This document shows positions 43,581 to 52,097 of a stretch of DNA of 64,000 bases, in pieces. The notes under the pieces were generated by a model. The model had not been told where the DNA came from. It saw only the letters and a list, made by a program, of their open reading frames with translations, and made no database searches. The first letter of the stretch is position 1; the number at the start of each line of letters is the position of its first letter. The position numbers were made by a program, and so were the translations under genes. Source of the stretch: Hyphomonadaceae bacterium (GTDB taxonomy: Bacteria; Pseudomonadota; Alphaproteobacteria; Caulobacterales; Aquidulcibacteraceae); NCBI GenBank assembly GCA_022841905.1, contig JALHQO010000005.1:221201-285200 (forward strand), in the 5' to 3' direction.

Positions 43581-44468
43581 GTGGACGGAAACATTGGACA
43601 CCGATCGTACGTGAAGCCGAGCCAAGTCGGCGCCAAACCCACGGGCCCGATGCTCGGCGCGGAGATCACCGGCGTCGATTTACGCGAACCACTAAGCGAA
43701 GCCGACGTCGCCGCGATCCGCGCTGCGTTGTTGAAGTATAAAGTGCTGTTCTTCCACGATCAGGACATCAGCCACGAAGATCATGTGCGCTTCGGACGCT
43801 ATTTCGGCGACCTCGAAGGCCATCCTGTCACCGCGCACGTTCCGGGCGCTCCCGAAGTCCTCTTCATCGAAGCCGCAGACGGCATGAAGATCACCGACAA
43901 AGTATTGCCGATCGCACGCCCCGCCAACAAGTGGCATACCGACGTCACCTTCCGCGAAATCCCGTCACTGGGCGGCATATTGCGTATGCGTAAACGGCCG
44001 CCGACCGGCGGCGACACGATTTTCGCCGACACCGCGGCGATCTACGCCGACTTGCCGCCCGACGTTCAAGAGAAGATCGAAACGCTCGACGCCGAGCACG
44101 ACATCATCCGCTCCTACGGCTATCGCGTGACGCCGGAGAAGGCCGCGCAATTGCGGAAGGACTACCCGCTCGTCACCCATCCAGTCGTGCGCCGCCATCC
44201 CGAAACCGGCGAGCGTCATCTCTTCGTCAATCACGTCTTCACAAGCCGCATCCTCGGCCTGCCGGAAGACGAAGCAACGGCGCTGCTGGCTTATCTGCTC
44301 GATCGCGTGAAGGCGCCGGAATACCAGATGCGCTTCCGCTGGAACGATCACGCCATCGCCTTCTGGGACAATCGCGCCACGCAGCATTACGGCGTTCTCG
44401 ATTACTGGCCGCACGAACGCGTGGTCGAGCGCGTGACGGTCATGGACACGGAGCGGCCCCGGCGCTGA
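43581..44468 (+). CDS. TauD/TfdA-family Fe(II)/2-oxoglutarate dioxygenase
   Basis: I chose the GTG at 43581, preceded by GAGAGGG, which gives 295 residues, the usual TauD length; an ATG at 43506 would add 25 residues of poor character. Conserved features are PTGPMLGAEITGVDL, FFHDQDISHEDHV, the metal HxD in KWHTDVTF, PPTGGDTIFAD, VNHVFTSRI and the distal His/Arg in TQHYGVLDYWPHERVVERV. The family cleaves taurine, alkylsulfates or phenoxyacetates; with a sulfatase elsewhere in the window, an alkylsulfate or sulfonate is one guess. Confidence 0.88.
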   Translation: MDGNIGHRSYVKPSQVGAKPTGPMLGAEITGVDLREPLSEADVAAIRAALLKYKVLFFHDQDISHEDHVRFGRYFGDLEGHPVTAHVPGAPEVLFIEAADGMKITDKVLPIARPANKWHTDVTFREIPSLGGILRMRKRPPTGGDTIFADTAAIYADLPPDVQEKIETLDAEHDIIRSYGYRVTPEKAAQLRKDYPLVTHPVVRRHPETGERHLFVNHVFTSRILGLPEDEATALLAYLLDRVKAPEYQMRFRWNDHAIAFWDNRATQHYGVLDYWPHERVVERVTVMDTERPRR

Positions 44469-44479
44469 GCCGCCCCGAC

Positions 44480-44526
44480 CCGGGCGCGCGCGGCGCTCTA
44501 CCCCGACTGCGCGCGCCCGGCCCCTT
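44480..44526 (+). terminator. Terminator after the TauD-like gene
   Basis: CCGGGCGCGCGC (44480-44491) pairs perfectly with GCGCGCGCCCGG (44509-44520) around a 17-base loop, followed by CCCCTTTATT. It begins 11 bases after the TauD-like stop. Confidence 0.65.
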
Positions 44527-44594
44527 TATTGCCGCGATGGAACAGCACTCTCTGTCATCGCGTTGTCGACGAACGTGCGTAGGGAGGGTCGAAT

Positions 44595-45635
44595 ATGCGG
44601 TGCTGGCTCTTCTTCAACCGCGACGTCGCGCCCGGCGTGCCGGAAGCGCCTGAAATTCTGCGGTTCATCGAAGCGGCCGAAGCGCTCGACATCGAACTCC
44701 TCGTCCTGAAGCCCAGCGAATTCGATCTCGTGGTCGATAGCGGACACGCCTGGTCGGCGATTTATCAGGGCCGCGAGTTGAAGAAGCCCGATCTCATCAT
44801 CCCGCGCTGCGGCAGCGAGACGACATATTTCACGCTCGCCGTCATGCGCCACTTCGAACACCAAGGCGTCGCCATCGCCAACAGCCCAGCCGCGATCGAA
44901 TCCGTCGCCGACAAGCTGCACACGCTACAAGTGCTAGCCGGCGCCAAGCTGCCGATCCCGAAAACCATCCTGGGCAAGTTCCCGATCGACGTCGATCTGG
45001 TCGAGCGCGAGTTGGGCTTTCCAGTCGTCGTGAAGAAGCTGCGCGGCACGCGCGGCGCGGGCGTCGTGCTCTGCGAAAACCGCAGTCAGTTCGACGACCT
45101 CGCCAATCTGCTCGACGGCGCCACCTCCAACACCGATTTTCTGTTTCAGCAATACATCAAGGCCAGCCACGGCCGCGATGTGCGGCTGCTGGTGATCGAT
45201 TGGCGCGTCATGGCGGCGATGGAGCGCCGCGCTATCGATGGCGGCTTTAAGTCGAACATCTCGCTCGGCGGCAGCGGCAAGCCGTTCACGCCGCCCAAGG
45301 CGATGGCCGATCTCGCCGTCAGCGTCGCGCGCCAACTCAATCTCGACATCGCCGGCATCGACATCCTGTTCGACCAGGACGGCTACAAGATTTGCGAAGC
45401 CAATTCCGCGCCGGGCTTTCAAGGTCTCGAGCGCGCCTGCGGGATCAACGTGCCGGAGCTAATCTTCCACGCCATGGGCAAGAAGTTCGGCATCCCGGTG
45501 CGCCACTCCGAGCGCTGGGAGCAAGCGATCGACAAGGCCGCCAGAGCGCTGCTGAAGCCGATGAAAGCGCCGAAGCTCGAGCCCGCAAAAGAACACGCGC
45601 CCGCTCCCGCCCCCCGCCGCCGCAAGCCGGCTTAG
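44595..45635 (+). CDS. RimK-like ATP-grasp ligase
   Basis: This 346-residue ATP-grasp enzyme has the N-terminal preATP-grasp lobe, a central ANSPAAIESVADKLHTLQVL, GFPVVVKKLRGTRGAGVVLC (ATP-binding loop), FLFQQYIKASHGRDVRLLVI and the metal site DIAGIDILFDQDGYKICEAN. RimK relatives add glutamate or other amino acids to protein or peptide C-termini. The tail after residue ~320 is Lys/Pro-rich and low complexity. AGGGAGGG precedes the ATG. The substrate is unknown; it shares a TTAG stop overlap with sthA. Confidence 0.85.
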   Translation: MRCWLFFNRDVAPGVPEAPEILRFIEAAEALDIELLVLKPSEFDLVVDSGHAWSAIYQGRELKKPDLIIPRCGSETTYFTLAVMRHFEHQGVAIANSPAAIESVADKLHTLQVLAGAKLPIPKTILGKFPIDVDLVERELGFPVVVKKLRGTRGAGVVLCENRSQFDDLANLLDGATSNTDFLFQQYIKASHGRDVRLLVIDWRVMAAMERRAIDGGFKSNISLGGSGKPFTPPKAMADLAVSVARQLNLDIAGIDILFDQDGYKICEANSAPGFQGLERACGINVPELIFHAMGKKFGIPVRHSERWEQAIDKAARALLKPMKAPKLEPAKEHAPAPAPRRRKPA

Positions 45636-47092
45636 CCCAGCGCGATCTTTCGTCCGGCCAGCTCAGCCAAATCCTGCAGCTCATGCACAACCAGCCGCTC
45701 GCGCACCGGCATGCGATTGTACGCGTCGAGTGCTGCAATCTTGTAGGCTTCCGCGAGCGTTGGATAGTTGAATGTGTTCTCGACGAAATAGTCCAGGCCG
45801 CCGCCGAGATTGAGCACGGCTTGACCGATATGGATGAGCTCCGTCGCGCCTTCGCCGACGATGTGCACGCCGAGCAAGCGCCGCGAATCCAGCGCGAAGA
45901 TCATTTTCATGAAGCCGGAATTGAGCCCCATAATGTGGCCGCGCGAGGTTTCGCGAAAGCGTGCGATGCCGGCCTCATACGGAATACGCTTCTCGCGCAC
46001 CTGCTCTTCCGTCATGCCGACAGTCGAAATCTCCGGAACGGAATAGATGCCATACGGAAAAAATTCCGGCGGCGCGTGCGCTTCGGCGCCGAACGCATGA
46101 CACGCCGCGATGCGGCCCTGCTCCATCGAGGTTGAAGCCAGCGACGGAAAGCCGATCACATCGCCAACGGCATAAATGTGCGGGACGGCGGTGCGGAACG
46201 TCGCTTTGCCGACGGCGATCCGCCCGCGTTCGTCCGCAGCTAGGCCCGCCGCTTCCAAATTCAGCGTCTGCGTCGCGCCCGCGCGGCCAGCGGCGAACAA
46301 CACCATGTCGGCCGCGATCTGGCGCTGATCATCCAAGCTTACGAGGCAGATCTCGCCAATCTTCTCCACGCTGCGCACTTGCGCCTTGAAGCGGAGGCTG
46401 ACGCCACGGTCGCGCAGATCGTGCACGAACTCGTCCACCAATTCGCGATCGATAAAGCCGAGCAAGCTCTCGCCCGGCTCGATCACCGTGACTTTCACAT
46501 CGAGCGCCGAAAAGATCGTCGCATACTCGATGCCGATCACGCTGGCGCCGATCACCACTAGCGAACGCGGCAGCCGCTTCAGCTCCAATATCTCATCGGC
46601 ATCGACCACGCTCTCGCCGTCGAACGGAATGTGCGCGGGCCGATAGGGATGGGTGCCGACCGCGAGGATGACCTTGTCGCCATGAAAGTGGCGTACCTCG
46701 CCGCCATCGCCGACGACCTCCACCGCATGCGGCCCAAGAAACCGCGCCGCGCCCGCCGTCCACGTCACCTTGTTGCGCGCGAACTGGTGCTCCAGCACTT
46801 CGACCTCGTGATCGAGCGTGATGTGCAAGCGCCGGCGTAAATCCTCCGCAGTGATGTTTTCCTTATTGCGATGGGCGCGGCCATAGAAGCCGCGCTCGCG
46901 CCAGCCGGAGAGGTTCAGCACCGTCTCGCGCAACGTCTTCGAGGGGATGGTGCCGGTGTGGACGCAAACACCGCCGACACGCCGCCCCTTCTCCACCACC
47001 AGCACCGATTTCTTGAGCTTGGCCGCCTGAACAGCCGCCCGCCGCCCCGCGGGGCCCGAGCCGATGACAATCAAATCATAGTGCTGCGCCAT
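45632..47092 (-). CDS. sthA: Soluble pyridine nucleotide transhydrogenase
   Basis: This 486-residue FAD flavoprotein interconverts NADPH and NAD. FAD binding is IGSGPAGRRAAVQAAKL; the redox region reads GGVCVHTGTIPSKTLRE, with Thr where disulfide reductases have the second Cys, which is exactly the SthA pattern (GTIPSK) rather than lipoamide dehydrogenase. The NAD site is VVIGASVIGIEYATIF, a second FAD contact is HIYAVGDVIGFPSLAS, and the C-terminal dimer domain has YPTLAEAYKIAAL. Cytoplasmic; balances NADPH produced by catabolism. Confidence 0.92.
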   Translation of the reverse strand: MAQHYDLIVIGSGPAGRRAAVQAAKLKKSVLVVEKGRRVGGVCVHTGTIPSKTLRETVLNLSGWRERGFYGRAHRNKENITAEDLRRRLHITLDHEVEVLEHQFARNKVTWTAGAARFLGPHAVEVVGDGGEVRHFHGDKVILAVGTHPYRPAHIPFDGESVVDADEILELKRLPRSLVVIGASVIGIEYATIFSALDVKVTVIEPGESLLGFIDRELVDEFVHDLRDRGVSLRFKAQVRSVEKIGEICLVSLDDQRQIAADMVLFAAGRAGATQTLNLEAAGLAADERGRIAVGKATFRTAVPHIYAVGDVIGFPSLASTSMEQGRIAACHAFGAEAHAPPEFFPYGIYSVPEISTVGMTEEQVREKRIPYEAGIARFRETSRGHIMGLNSGFMKMIFALDSRRLLGVHIVGEGATELIHIGQAVLNLGGGLDYFVENTFNYPTLAEAYKIAALDAYNRMPVRERLVVHELQDLAELAGRKIALG

Positions 47093-47193
47093 GCGCGAAA
47101 ATTTGCGGCGCGCCGGTTAAAAAATGGAACAATGGCCCCTGTCGGGAACGGCACGCCTCGTTCGTTCTTCAAAACGAACACAGGAGATCGATC

Positions 47194-47874
47194 ATGCGCA
47201 AAGTTATCGTGGCCGCGTTCCAATCCATGGACGGCGTCATCCAAGCGCCAGGCGGCCCGGTCGAGGATCCGACCAAGGGCTTTTCACACGGCGGCTGGGT
47301 CGTGCCGCTGATGGACGAGGTGCTCGGCGCCGAGATCGGCGACTTGTTCGGTCAGCCCTTCGATCTGCTGCTCGGGCGCAAGACCTACGAAATCTTCGCC
47401 GCCCACTGGCCCTACGCCGCCAACGCCGAAGACGCCGGCGACCGCGAAATCTCAGACCAGTTCAACAAGGTCACAAAATACGTCGCCACCCGCTGCGGCG
47501 AGGTGGACACGTCGTGGCAAGGCAGCGTCGTCCTGCGCGATGCGGCCAAGGGCGTCGCCAAGCTGAAGCAAGAGGACGGCCCCGCCCTCGTCACCCAGGG
47601 CTCCAGCGATCTGATCCAGACGCTGCTGGCGCACGATCTCGTCGACGAAATCCGCACCTTCACCTTCCCGATCACGCTGGGCCGCGGCAAGCGGCTGATC
47701 GGTGAGAGCGCCGCAGCCCTCACCTTCAAGCTGACGCGGCATGAAGCGAGCAGTACAGGCGTGATCCTCGCCCGCTACGAACGCGCCGGCCCGGTCGAGA
47801 CCGGCAGCTATGAGTTGGTTGAATCCACGCCGGCCGAATACGCCCGCCCCGAACGGATGAAGCGCGAAGGCTAG
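47194..47874 (+). CDS. DHFR-fold reductase (RibD C-terminal / YyaP type)
   Basis: This 226-residue protein starts after AGGAG and has VIVAAFQSMDGVIQAPGGP at the N-terminus, LLLGRKTYEIFAAHWP, and DEIRTFTFPITLGRGKRL, the pattern of the DHFR/RibD_C superfamily found in many stand-alone bacterial reductases. The NADPH site is probable; the substrate is unknown. The last ~30 residues (SYELVESTPAEYARPERMK) extend past the core. It ends in a CTAG shared with a small convergent membrane protein gene. Confidence 0.85.
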   Translation: MRKVIVAAFQSMDGVIQAPGGPVEDPTKGFSHGGWVVPLMDEVLGAEIGDLFGQPFDLLLGRKTYEIFAAHWPYAANAEDAGDREISDQFNKVTKYVATRCGEVDTSWQGSVVLRDAAKGVAKLKQEDGPALVTQGSSDLIQTLLAHDLVDEIRTFTFPITLGRGKRLIGESAAALTFKLTRHEASSTGVILARYERAGPVETGSYELVESTPAEYARPERMKREG

Positions 47875-48077
47875 AGCGTGAAGCTCGACAGGCGGCGGCT
47901 GAAATCGGTCGCCGCCATCGACCAGCCGTCCGAGACCCGCTCGACGTTCGGCGCGATCACTTCGTCGTACTGGATCGACACCATCGCCAGAGCCATAAAC
48001 GCCAAGCCCGCCCAGAGGCGCACTTGCGCGTCCAACAGATCCTGTATCGTTTGCTTCATGTCACTGAGGTCGAACAT
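47871..48077 (-). CDS. Small membrane protein, 68 residues
   Basis: The frame has a GAAGG ribosome site, an amphipathic head (MFDLSDMKQTIQDLLDAQV), one TM segment (LWAGLAFMALAMVSIQY) and a polar tail (APNVERVSDGWSMAATDFSR). It ends in the same CTAG tetranucleotide as the convergent reductase gene, a pattern repeated among genuine gene pairs in this window. No family recognised; a start at the second Met (six residues later) is possible. Confidence 0.5.
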   Translation of the reverse strand: MFDLSDMKQTIQDLLDAQVRLWAGLAFMALAMVSIQYDEVIAPNVERVSDGWSMAATDFSRRLSSFTL

Positions 48078-48183
48078 GATCGCGCGCCTTCTTGGCTAAT
48101 GCGCGTTCATTAGTGCGCGCTAAACGTAAACAAGCGCTGACCAATCGGTTAACGGCAAGCACGCGGAGCAGACGAATTGCAGT

Positions 48184-48528
48184 TCAGTCGTAGCGGATGA
48201 AGAAGCGCTTCTTCATCGGCGCCAGCACGCGCCAAACGCCTTTGAAACCGGGCTCGATGACGAAGCTGTCGCCCGCTTCGTAGCGCTGTGCGGGCCCGTC
48301 ATTGGGAACCAGCTCGCACGCGCCTTCGAGCACGTGACAGAACTCCCATTCCTCGTAGCTCACCCGCCAAGCGCCGACGCCAGCCGACCATTCGCCTGCG
48401 AACGTCGTTTCGCCATGCTGGAAATCCAGACTCGTCGTCGCGCTCGGCGCACCATCGACCAAGCGATCGGCGGCAATGGGCGCCGTCTCCGTGGCGCCTT
48501 CACCACGCACAGCGTGCAGGTTGGTCAC
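48184..48528 (-). CDS. Cupin-fold protein (EutQ/DUF861-like)
   Basis: This 114-residue single-domain cupin has GETTFAGEWSAGVGAWRVSY, EFCHVLEGACELVPNDG and YEAGDSFVIEPGFKGVWRV, the two cupin motifs of the (S)-ureidoglycine aminohydrolase/EutQ-like group. Metal ligands are incomplete by eye, with one His (FCHVLEG) and acidic residues, so it may bind rather than catalyse. It starts within the stop of the TetR/COQ9-like gene and the two form a pair. Confidence 0.8.
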   Translation of the reverse strand: MTNLHAVRGEGATETAPIAADRLVDGAPSATTSLDFQHGETTFAGEWSAGVGAWRVSYEEWEFCHVLEGACELVPNDGPAQRYEAGDSFVIEPGFKGVWRVLAPMKKRFFIRYD

Positions 48529-49136
48529 GCTCCGCCCGCCTCGTCCGCTTTCGGCTTCGCCTCGAAGCCGGCCCAGCGACCGAACATCTCTTCGGCGCGG
48601 CGGAGGTTCTTATCGAGCGAGGCCATGGTCTTGGCGTAGTCGCCGGCGCTGTCGCCGCGCCAGGCGGCGCGCGCTTGGCCGATAATGACGCCCAACCCTT
48701 GCGCCCGCGCCTGCCCGGTCATCCCGTCCGCTTCCAGCCCCGCCAGCGCCAGCACCCAGCGCGCGCAGCGCACGTGCCGCTGGTGCGCGGCCGCCATCAA
48801 AGTCGGATCGCGATCGAGGCCATGCTCCATAGCCAACACTGCCGCGCGGTGCGGCTCCATCGCTTCGAAGCGGCGCATGATCAATTCGAACAGCCGGTCG
48901 CGCACGCTCTGGCCCGGATCGAGCGCCTCGACATTGTCGGCGATCGCCCGATCGAACGCCTCCTCGACGCAATCCACGGCCTCACCCGGCGACGCCCCGT
49001 AAAAGTCCGAGATCGGCCGCGCCGCCTCATCGGCCAGCTTCAGCAGGGTCACTTCGCGCCAGGGCGTGGCGGCGGCCAGCGTCAAAGCAGCCCGGGCGAG
49101 GTCCCGGCGGATGGCGGAATCGAGAGCAGTCGTCAT
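48525..49136 (-). CDS. TetR/COQ9-like protein
   Basis: This 203-residue all-helical protein has an N-terminal HTH-like segment (RDLARAALTLAAATPWREVT, LLKLADEAARPISDFYGASP) and a helical C-terminal body with FELIMRRFEAMEPHRAAVLA. It could be a TetR regulator or a COQ9-fold lipid-binding protein; the weak recognition helix (EAARPISDFYGAS) lacks the usual Tyr-Phe pattern of TetR, which favours a diverged or non-DNA-binding member. It overlaps the cupin gene by four bases and is divergent from the haem-oxygenase-like gene. Confidence 0.6.
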   Translation of the reverse strand: MTTALDSAIRRDLARAALTLAAATPWREVTLLKLADEAARPISDFYGASPGEAVDCVEEAFDRAIADNVEALDPGQSVRDRLFELIMRRFEAMEPHRAAVLAMEHGLDRDPTLMAAAHQRHVRCARWVLALAGLEADGMTGQARAQGLGVIIGQARAAWRGDSAGDYAKTMASLDKNLRRAEEMFGRWAGFEAKPKADEAGGA

Positions 49137-49240
49137 GGAAACAATGACCTACGGAATTGAGTTGCGTTCCGAACAAGGCCCGGGTTGGACTTGCCCGTCA
49201 AGCGGGCGGCCCTGGGGGAACCGCAGCGCTGGAGGCCACA

Positions 49241-50161
49241 ATGCCGGACGGGAATTTCGCGGGGCGCTTGCGCGCCTCGCATCCAAACCATGACCACGAT
49301 CTCCAAGCGCGCCTGGCGGCGTGGAACCACACGCGCCTGTGCCTGCGGACCCCGGTGCGCGACTGGCGCGGCGCGCTGGAACATGACCACGCCATGCGGC
49401 TGGAAGAAGTCGCCTTCATCGAAGCCGCGCGCAAGCCGTTTGCGGCCACCGCGATCGCTGCACCGCGCGAACCAGAGGCATTTGTCGCCTGGTTTGAAGG
49501 CCTGAAAGAAACCGGCCCGGGCCAAGGCGATCCGCTCTTCCCCTGGCTGGCCGAGCGCGCCTCGCTCGAACAGATGCGCTGGTTTGTCGAGCAAGAGGCC
49601 GCCGGCGAAGCGGGGTTCGACGATCTCGTCGCCATGGCGCAGGTGAAGGCACCGGTGCAGGCCAAGCTCGAACTGGCGCGCAATTATTGGGACGAAATGG
49701 GCCGCGGTAACGCCAAGGGCATGCATGGCCCCATGCTGGAAGCGCTCGTGCACGCGCTGAAGGTGACGCCGACGCTCGAAAACACAGTCGCGCCCTCGCT
49801 CGCGCTCGGCAACACGATGGCGGCGTTCGCCACCAACCGCATGTACGCCTACCACGCTATCGGCGCGCTCGGCGTCATCGAACTCACCGCCCCCGGCCGC
49901 GCCACGCTTGTGAGCCTAGCGCTGCGCCGGCTGAAAGTATCCTCGAAAGCGCGGCATTATTTCGATCTGCACGCGGTGCTGGATGTGAAGCACTCGGAAG
50001 CCTGGAATCGCGAAGTGTTCGTCTCACTCGTCCGCGACAATCCCGATTGCGCGCGCTATCTCGCCGAAGGCGCGCTGATGCGCCTCCAATGCGGCGCCGA
50101 TAGCTTCGAAGCCTATCGCCGTCATCTGTGGGGCGGCGACGGCGAACGAGCGCACGCGTGA
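49241..50161 (+). CDS. Iron-containing redox enzyme, haem-oxygenase-like fold
   Basis: GGAGG before ATG 49241 sets the start (306 residues). The protein is all-helical with metal-ligand patterns of haem-oxygenase-like diiron oxidases/oxygenases: LERASLEQ-type helix with MRWFVEQEAAGEAGFDDLVA, ELARNYWDEMGRGNAKGMHG, and ARHYFDLHAVLDVKHSEAWN late in the chain. These enzymes desaturate, decarboxylate or N-oxygenate small molecules. Its stop overlaps a SAM methyltransferase start (GTGA), so the two probably act in one pathway. The substrate is unknown. Confidence 0.75.
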   Translation: MPDGNFAGRLRASHPNHDHDLQARLAAWNHTRLCLRTPVRDWRGALEHDHAMRLEEVAFIEAARKPFAATAIAAPREPEAFVAWFEGLKETGPGQGDPLFPWLAERASLEQMRWFVEQEAAGEAGFDDLVAMAQVKAPVQAKLELARNYWDEMGRGNAKGMHGPMLEALVHALKVTPTLENTVAPSLALGNTMAAFATNRMYAYHAIGALGVIELTAPGRATLVSLALRRLKVSSKARHYFDLHAVLDVKHSEAWNREVFVSLVRDNPDCARYLAEGALMRLQCGADSFEAYRRHLWGGDGERAHA

Positions 50162-51078
50162 GCGAACGGGTTGCTGCGCTCCAGGGGCTGTTGCTGACGC
50201 TCAAACAACGCGGCTACGACTTCATCACGCTGACGCCCGCGACGCATGCCCGCATCATCTCCCGCGAAGGCCGCCAGATTGCGCGCGATCTCCGCGACGT
50301 GTTCGGCTGGAGCCTGCCCTTCGCGCCAGAACTCGTGGATGCCACCCTGCTTACGTTCCTGCGCGCCGCGAACATGCTTGAACAACAGGGCGACACGCTG
50401 CGCAGTCTCGTGCGTGTCTCCAGCCTCGACAGCGACCTCTACGTCCACTCCGCCTACCCGACCACCGGCGCCGACGCCGTCTTCTTCGGCCCCGACTCCT
50501 ACCGCTTCGCCAACTTCTTGAGCGAGACGCTGCCCAGCCTTGGTGTGCGCGCGCATGTCGTCGATATTGGCGCCGGCACAGGCGTCGGCGCGCTGATGGC
50601 GCGGCGTACTTTGCCAGAGCCGCGCCTCACCCTTTCCGACATCAACCCGCTCGCCCTCGACATGGCCCGCGCCAATTTCGGCGCCGCTGGCGTAGAGGCT
50701 GATTTCATCGAAAGCGACGGCCTCAAAAGCGTCGACGGCGACATCGACCTCATCATCGCCAACCCGCCCTACATCGCCGACCCCGCCCACCGCGCCTATC
50801 GCGACGGCGGCGGCATGCACGGCGGCGAACTCTCGCTCCGCTGGGCACAAGAAGCCGCGCAACGGCTAGGCCCCGGCGGCGCGTTCGCGCTTTACACCGG
50901 CAGCGCCATCGTCAAAGGCGAAGACAGGCTTAGAGCCGCATTGCACGAAGCGCTGGCTGACTTCGACGTGCTCTACGGCGAACTCGATCCCGACGTGTTC
51001 GGCGAGGAGTTGGAGCGCCCGGATTACGCCGACGTAGAACGCATCGCCGTCGTCGGCCTCGTTGCGGTCAAGCGCTGA
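50158..51078 (+). CDS. Class I SAM-dependent methyltransferase with NPPY motif
   Basis: A GTG overlapping the previous stop gives 306 residues. The N-terminal ~110 residues are a helical substrate-binding part; then come motif I VVDIGAGTGVGALMA, the acidic LTLSDINPLALDMA and the catalytic NPPYIAD, as in the PrmC/HemK and N-methyltransferase group that modifies amide or amino nitrogens. It is larger than a plain PrmC at the N-terminus and lacks the PrmC helical signature, so protein glutamine methylation is not certain. It pairs with the haem-oxygenase-like enzyme. Confidence 0.83.
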   Translation: MSERVAALQGLLLTLKQRGYDFITLTPATHARIISREGRQIARDLRDVFGWSLPFAPELVDATLLTFLRAANMLEQQGDTLRSLVRVSSLDSDLYVHSAYPTTGADAVFFGPDSYRFANFLSETLPSLGVRAHVVDIGAGTGVGALMARRTLPEPRLTLSDINPLALDMARANFGAAGVEADFIESDGLKSVDGDIDLIIANPPYIADPAHRAYRDGGGMHGGELSLRWAQEAAQRLGPGGAFALYTGSAIVKGEDRLRAALHEALADFDVLYGELDPDVFGEELERPDYADVERIAVVGLVAVKR

Positions 51079-52018
51079 CCATTCGCCGCAGCGCATCCGA
51101 CAACAACGTCGTCGCCCGCGCGCGATCTTTCCAACTCAGCACCACCGCCGGCCCGGTGTCCGTCTTGTTGACGTCCACAACATAGAGCCGCCCGCTCTCA
51201 TGCTCGCGCAGCACGTCGAGCCCGCCCCAATCGAGCTGCATCTCGGCGCAGAAGCGCCCGATCTGTGCGATCTCCGCGGCCGAGAATGCCTCCTCCGGCG
51301 TCTTCACCACGACACTATTGTTCTGGATCGAAAACCGCGCCGCAGCCGGCTTTTGCTTCACGAACACCACGACGGGTCGCCGCCCCACGCACGCCGTGCG
51401 CAGATCGTAGGCGCAACCATCAGCGCCTTCCGTCTTGATTACGCGCTGATACGATTTGCCCTCGACCCGCGCCGTCGGGCACAGCACCACGCGCCCATCG
51501 TGCAACCCATTGCCCTCGCCCTTCTCCACCGCTTCGCCGACAAACGTCGTCGGGTCGATCGCCAAGGGATAGCCGAAGGCGCACTCCATCACGCGCGCAA
51601 CATGGCTCTTCGACACATCGCCGACGCCAAAATTGAACGCACGCGCGTGCGGCGGCGCTGGTGGCGCGGCTTGCGTCTGATCTTCGAAGTAAAACGCCGC
51701 ATCCGCATGCTCAGGCGATGTCGCGAAATCGAGCCCGCCCCACACCATCGCCGCCCAGACGATGTACCAGGGCCGCGGCCGATGCGGCGCGAACCAGACG
51801 CGCGGCGGCGAGGGCCTACTCAATTTGGCGAGGAAGCCGTGCACGCGCACGAACAGATAGTACGTGAACCAGCGCGCTATATCGGCCCAGAGCTGCCAAT
51901 CGTTCTTGAAGCGCACGCCCGTCGATTTGACGTGTACATAGCCGTCCACGATCTGGAAATCGAAACCCCAGAAACCGCGCTGCGTATTGCGCCCTGGTGC
52001 GAGATCGAAAACGGACAT
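51068..52018 (-). CDS. ATP-grasp-like protein of unknown function
   Basis: I place the start at ATG 52018 (316 residues), because the longer frame to 52048 runs into a GC-rich repeat. The N-terminal ~110 residues are unusual: GFDFQIVDGYVHVKSTGVRF, two or more Trp/Tyr-rich segments and YIVWAAMVWGGLDFATSP. The second half resembles a reduced ATP-grasp domain (RVIKTEGADG, VVVFVKQKP, LDWGGLDVLREHESGRLYVV, DVNKTDTGPA) with the final Asp/Asn metal site. It overlaps the methyltransferase gene by 11 bases at their 3' ends. A link with sugar or peptide-like ligation is possible but unproven. Confidence 0.6.
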   Translation of the reverse strand: MSVFDLAPGRNTQRGFWGFDFQIVDGYVHVKSTGVRFKNDWQLWADIARWFTYYLFVRVHGFLAKLSRPSPPRVWFAPHRPRPWYIVWAAMVWGGLDFATSPEHADAAFYFEDQTQAAPPAPPHARAFNFGVGDVSKSHVARVMECAFGYPLAIDPTTFVGEAVEKGEGNGLHDGRVVLCPTARVEGKSYQRVIKTEGADGCAYDLRTACVGRRPVVVFVKQKPAAARFSIQNNSVVVKTPEEAFSAAEIAQIGRFCAEMQLDWGGLDVLREHESGRLYVVDVNKTDTGPAVVLSWKDRARATTLLSDALRRMVSA

Positions 52019-52023
52019 CGGCG

Positions 52024-52097
52024 GGATTGGGGGCTCGGGATTGGGCATTAGGTTCTAACGCCCCAGTCCCCAGCACCCAATCCCTAATCCCCAATCC
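52024..52097. repeat. Imperfect GC-rich inverted repeat (GGGATTGGG-type)
   Basis: The 75-base gap between proC and the ATP-grasp-like gene reads GGATTGGGGGCTCGGGATTGG on one side and the near complement with CCCAATCC units on the other. The arms agree at roughly three bases in four over about 30 bases. Units of GGGATTGGG occur as dispersed repeats in many bacterial genomes. It abuts both genes, so it may serve as a terminator or REP-like hairpin. Confidence 0.65.
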
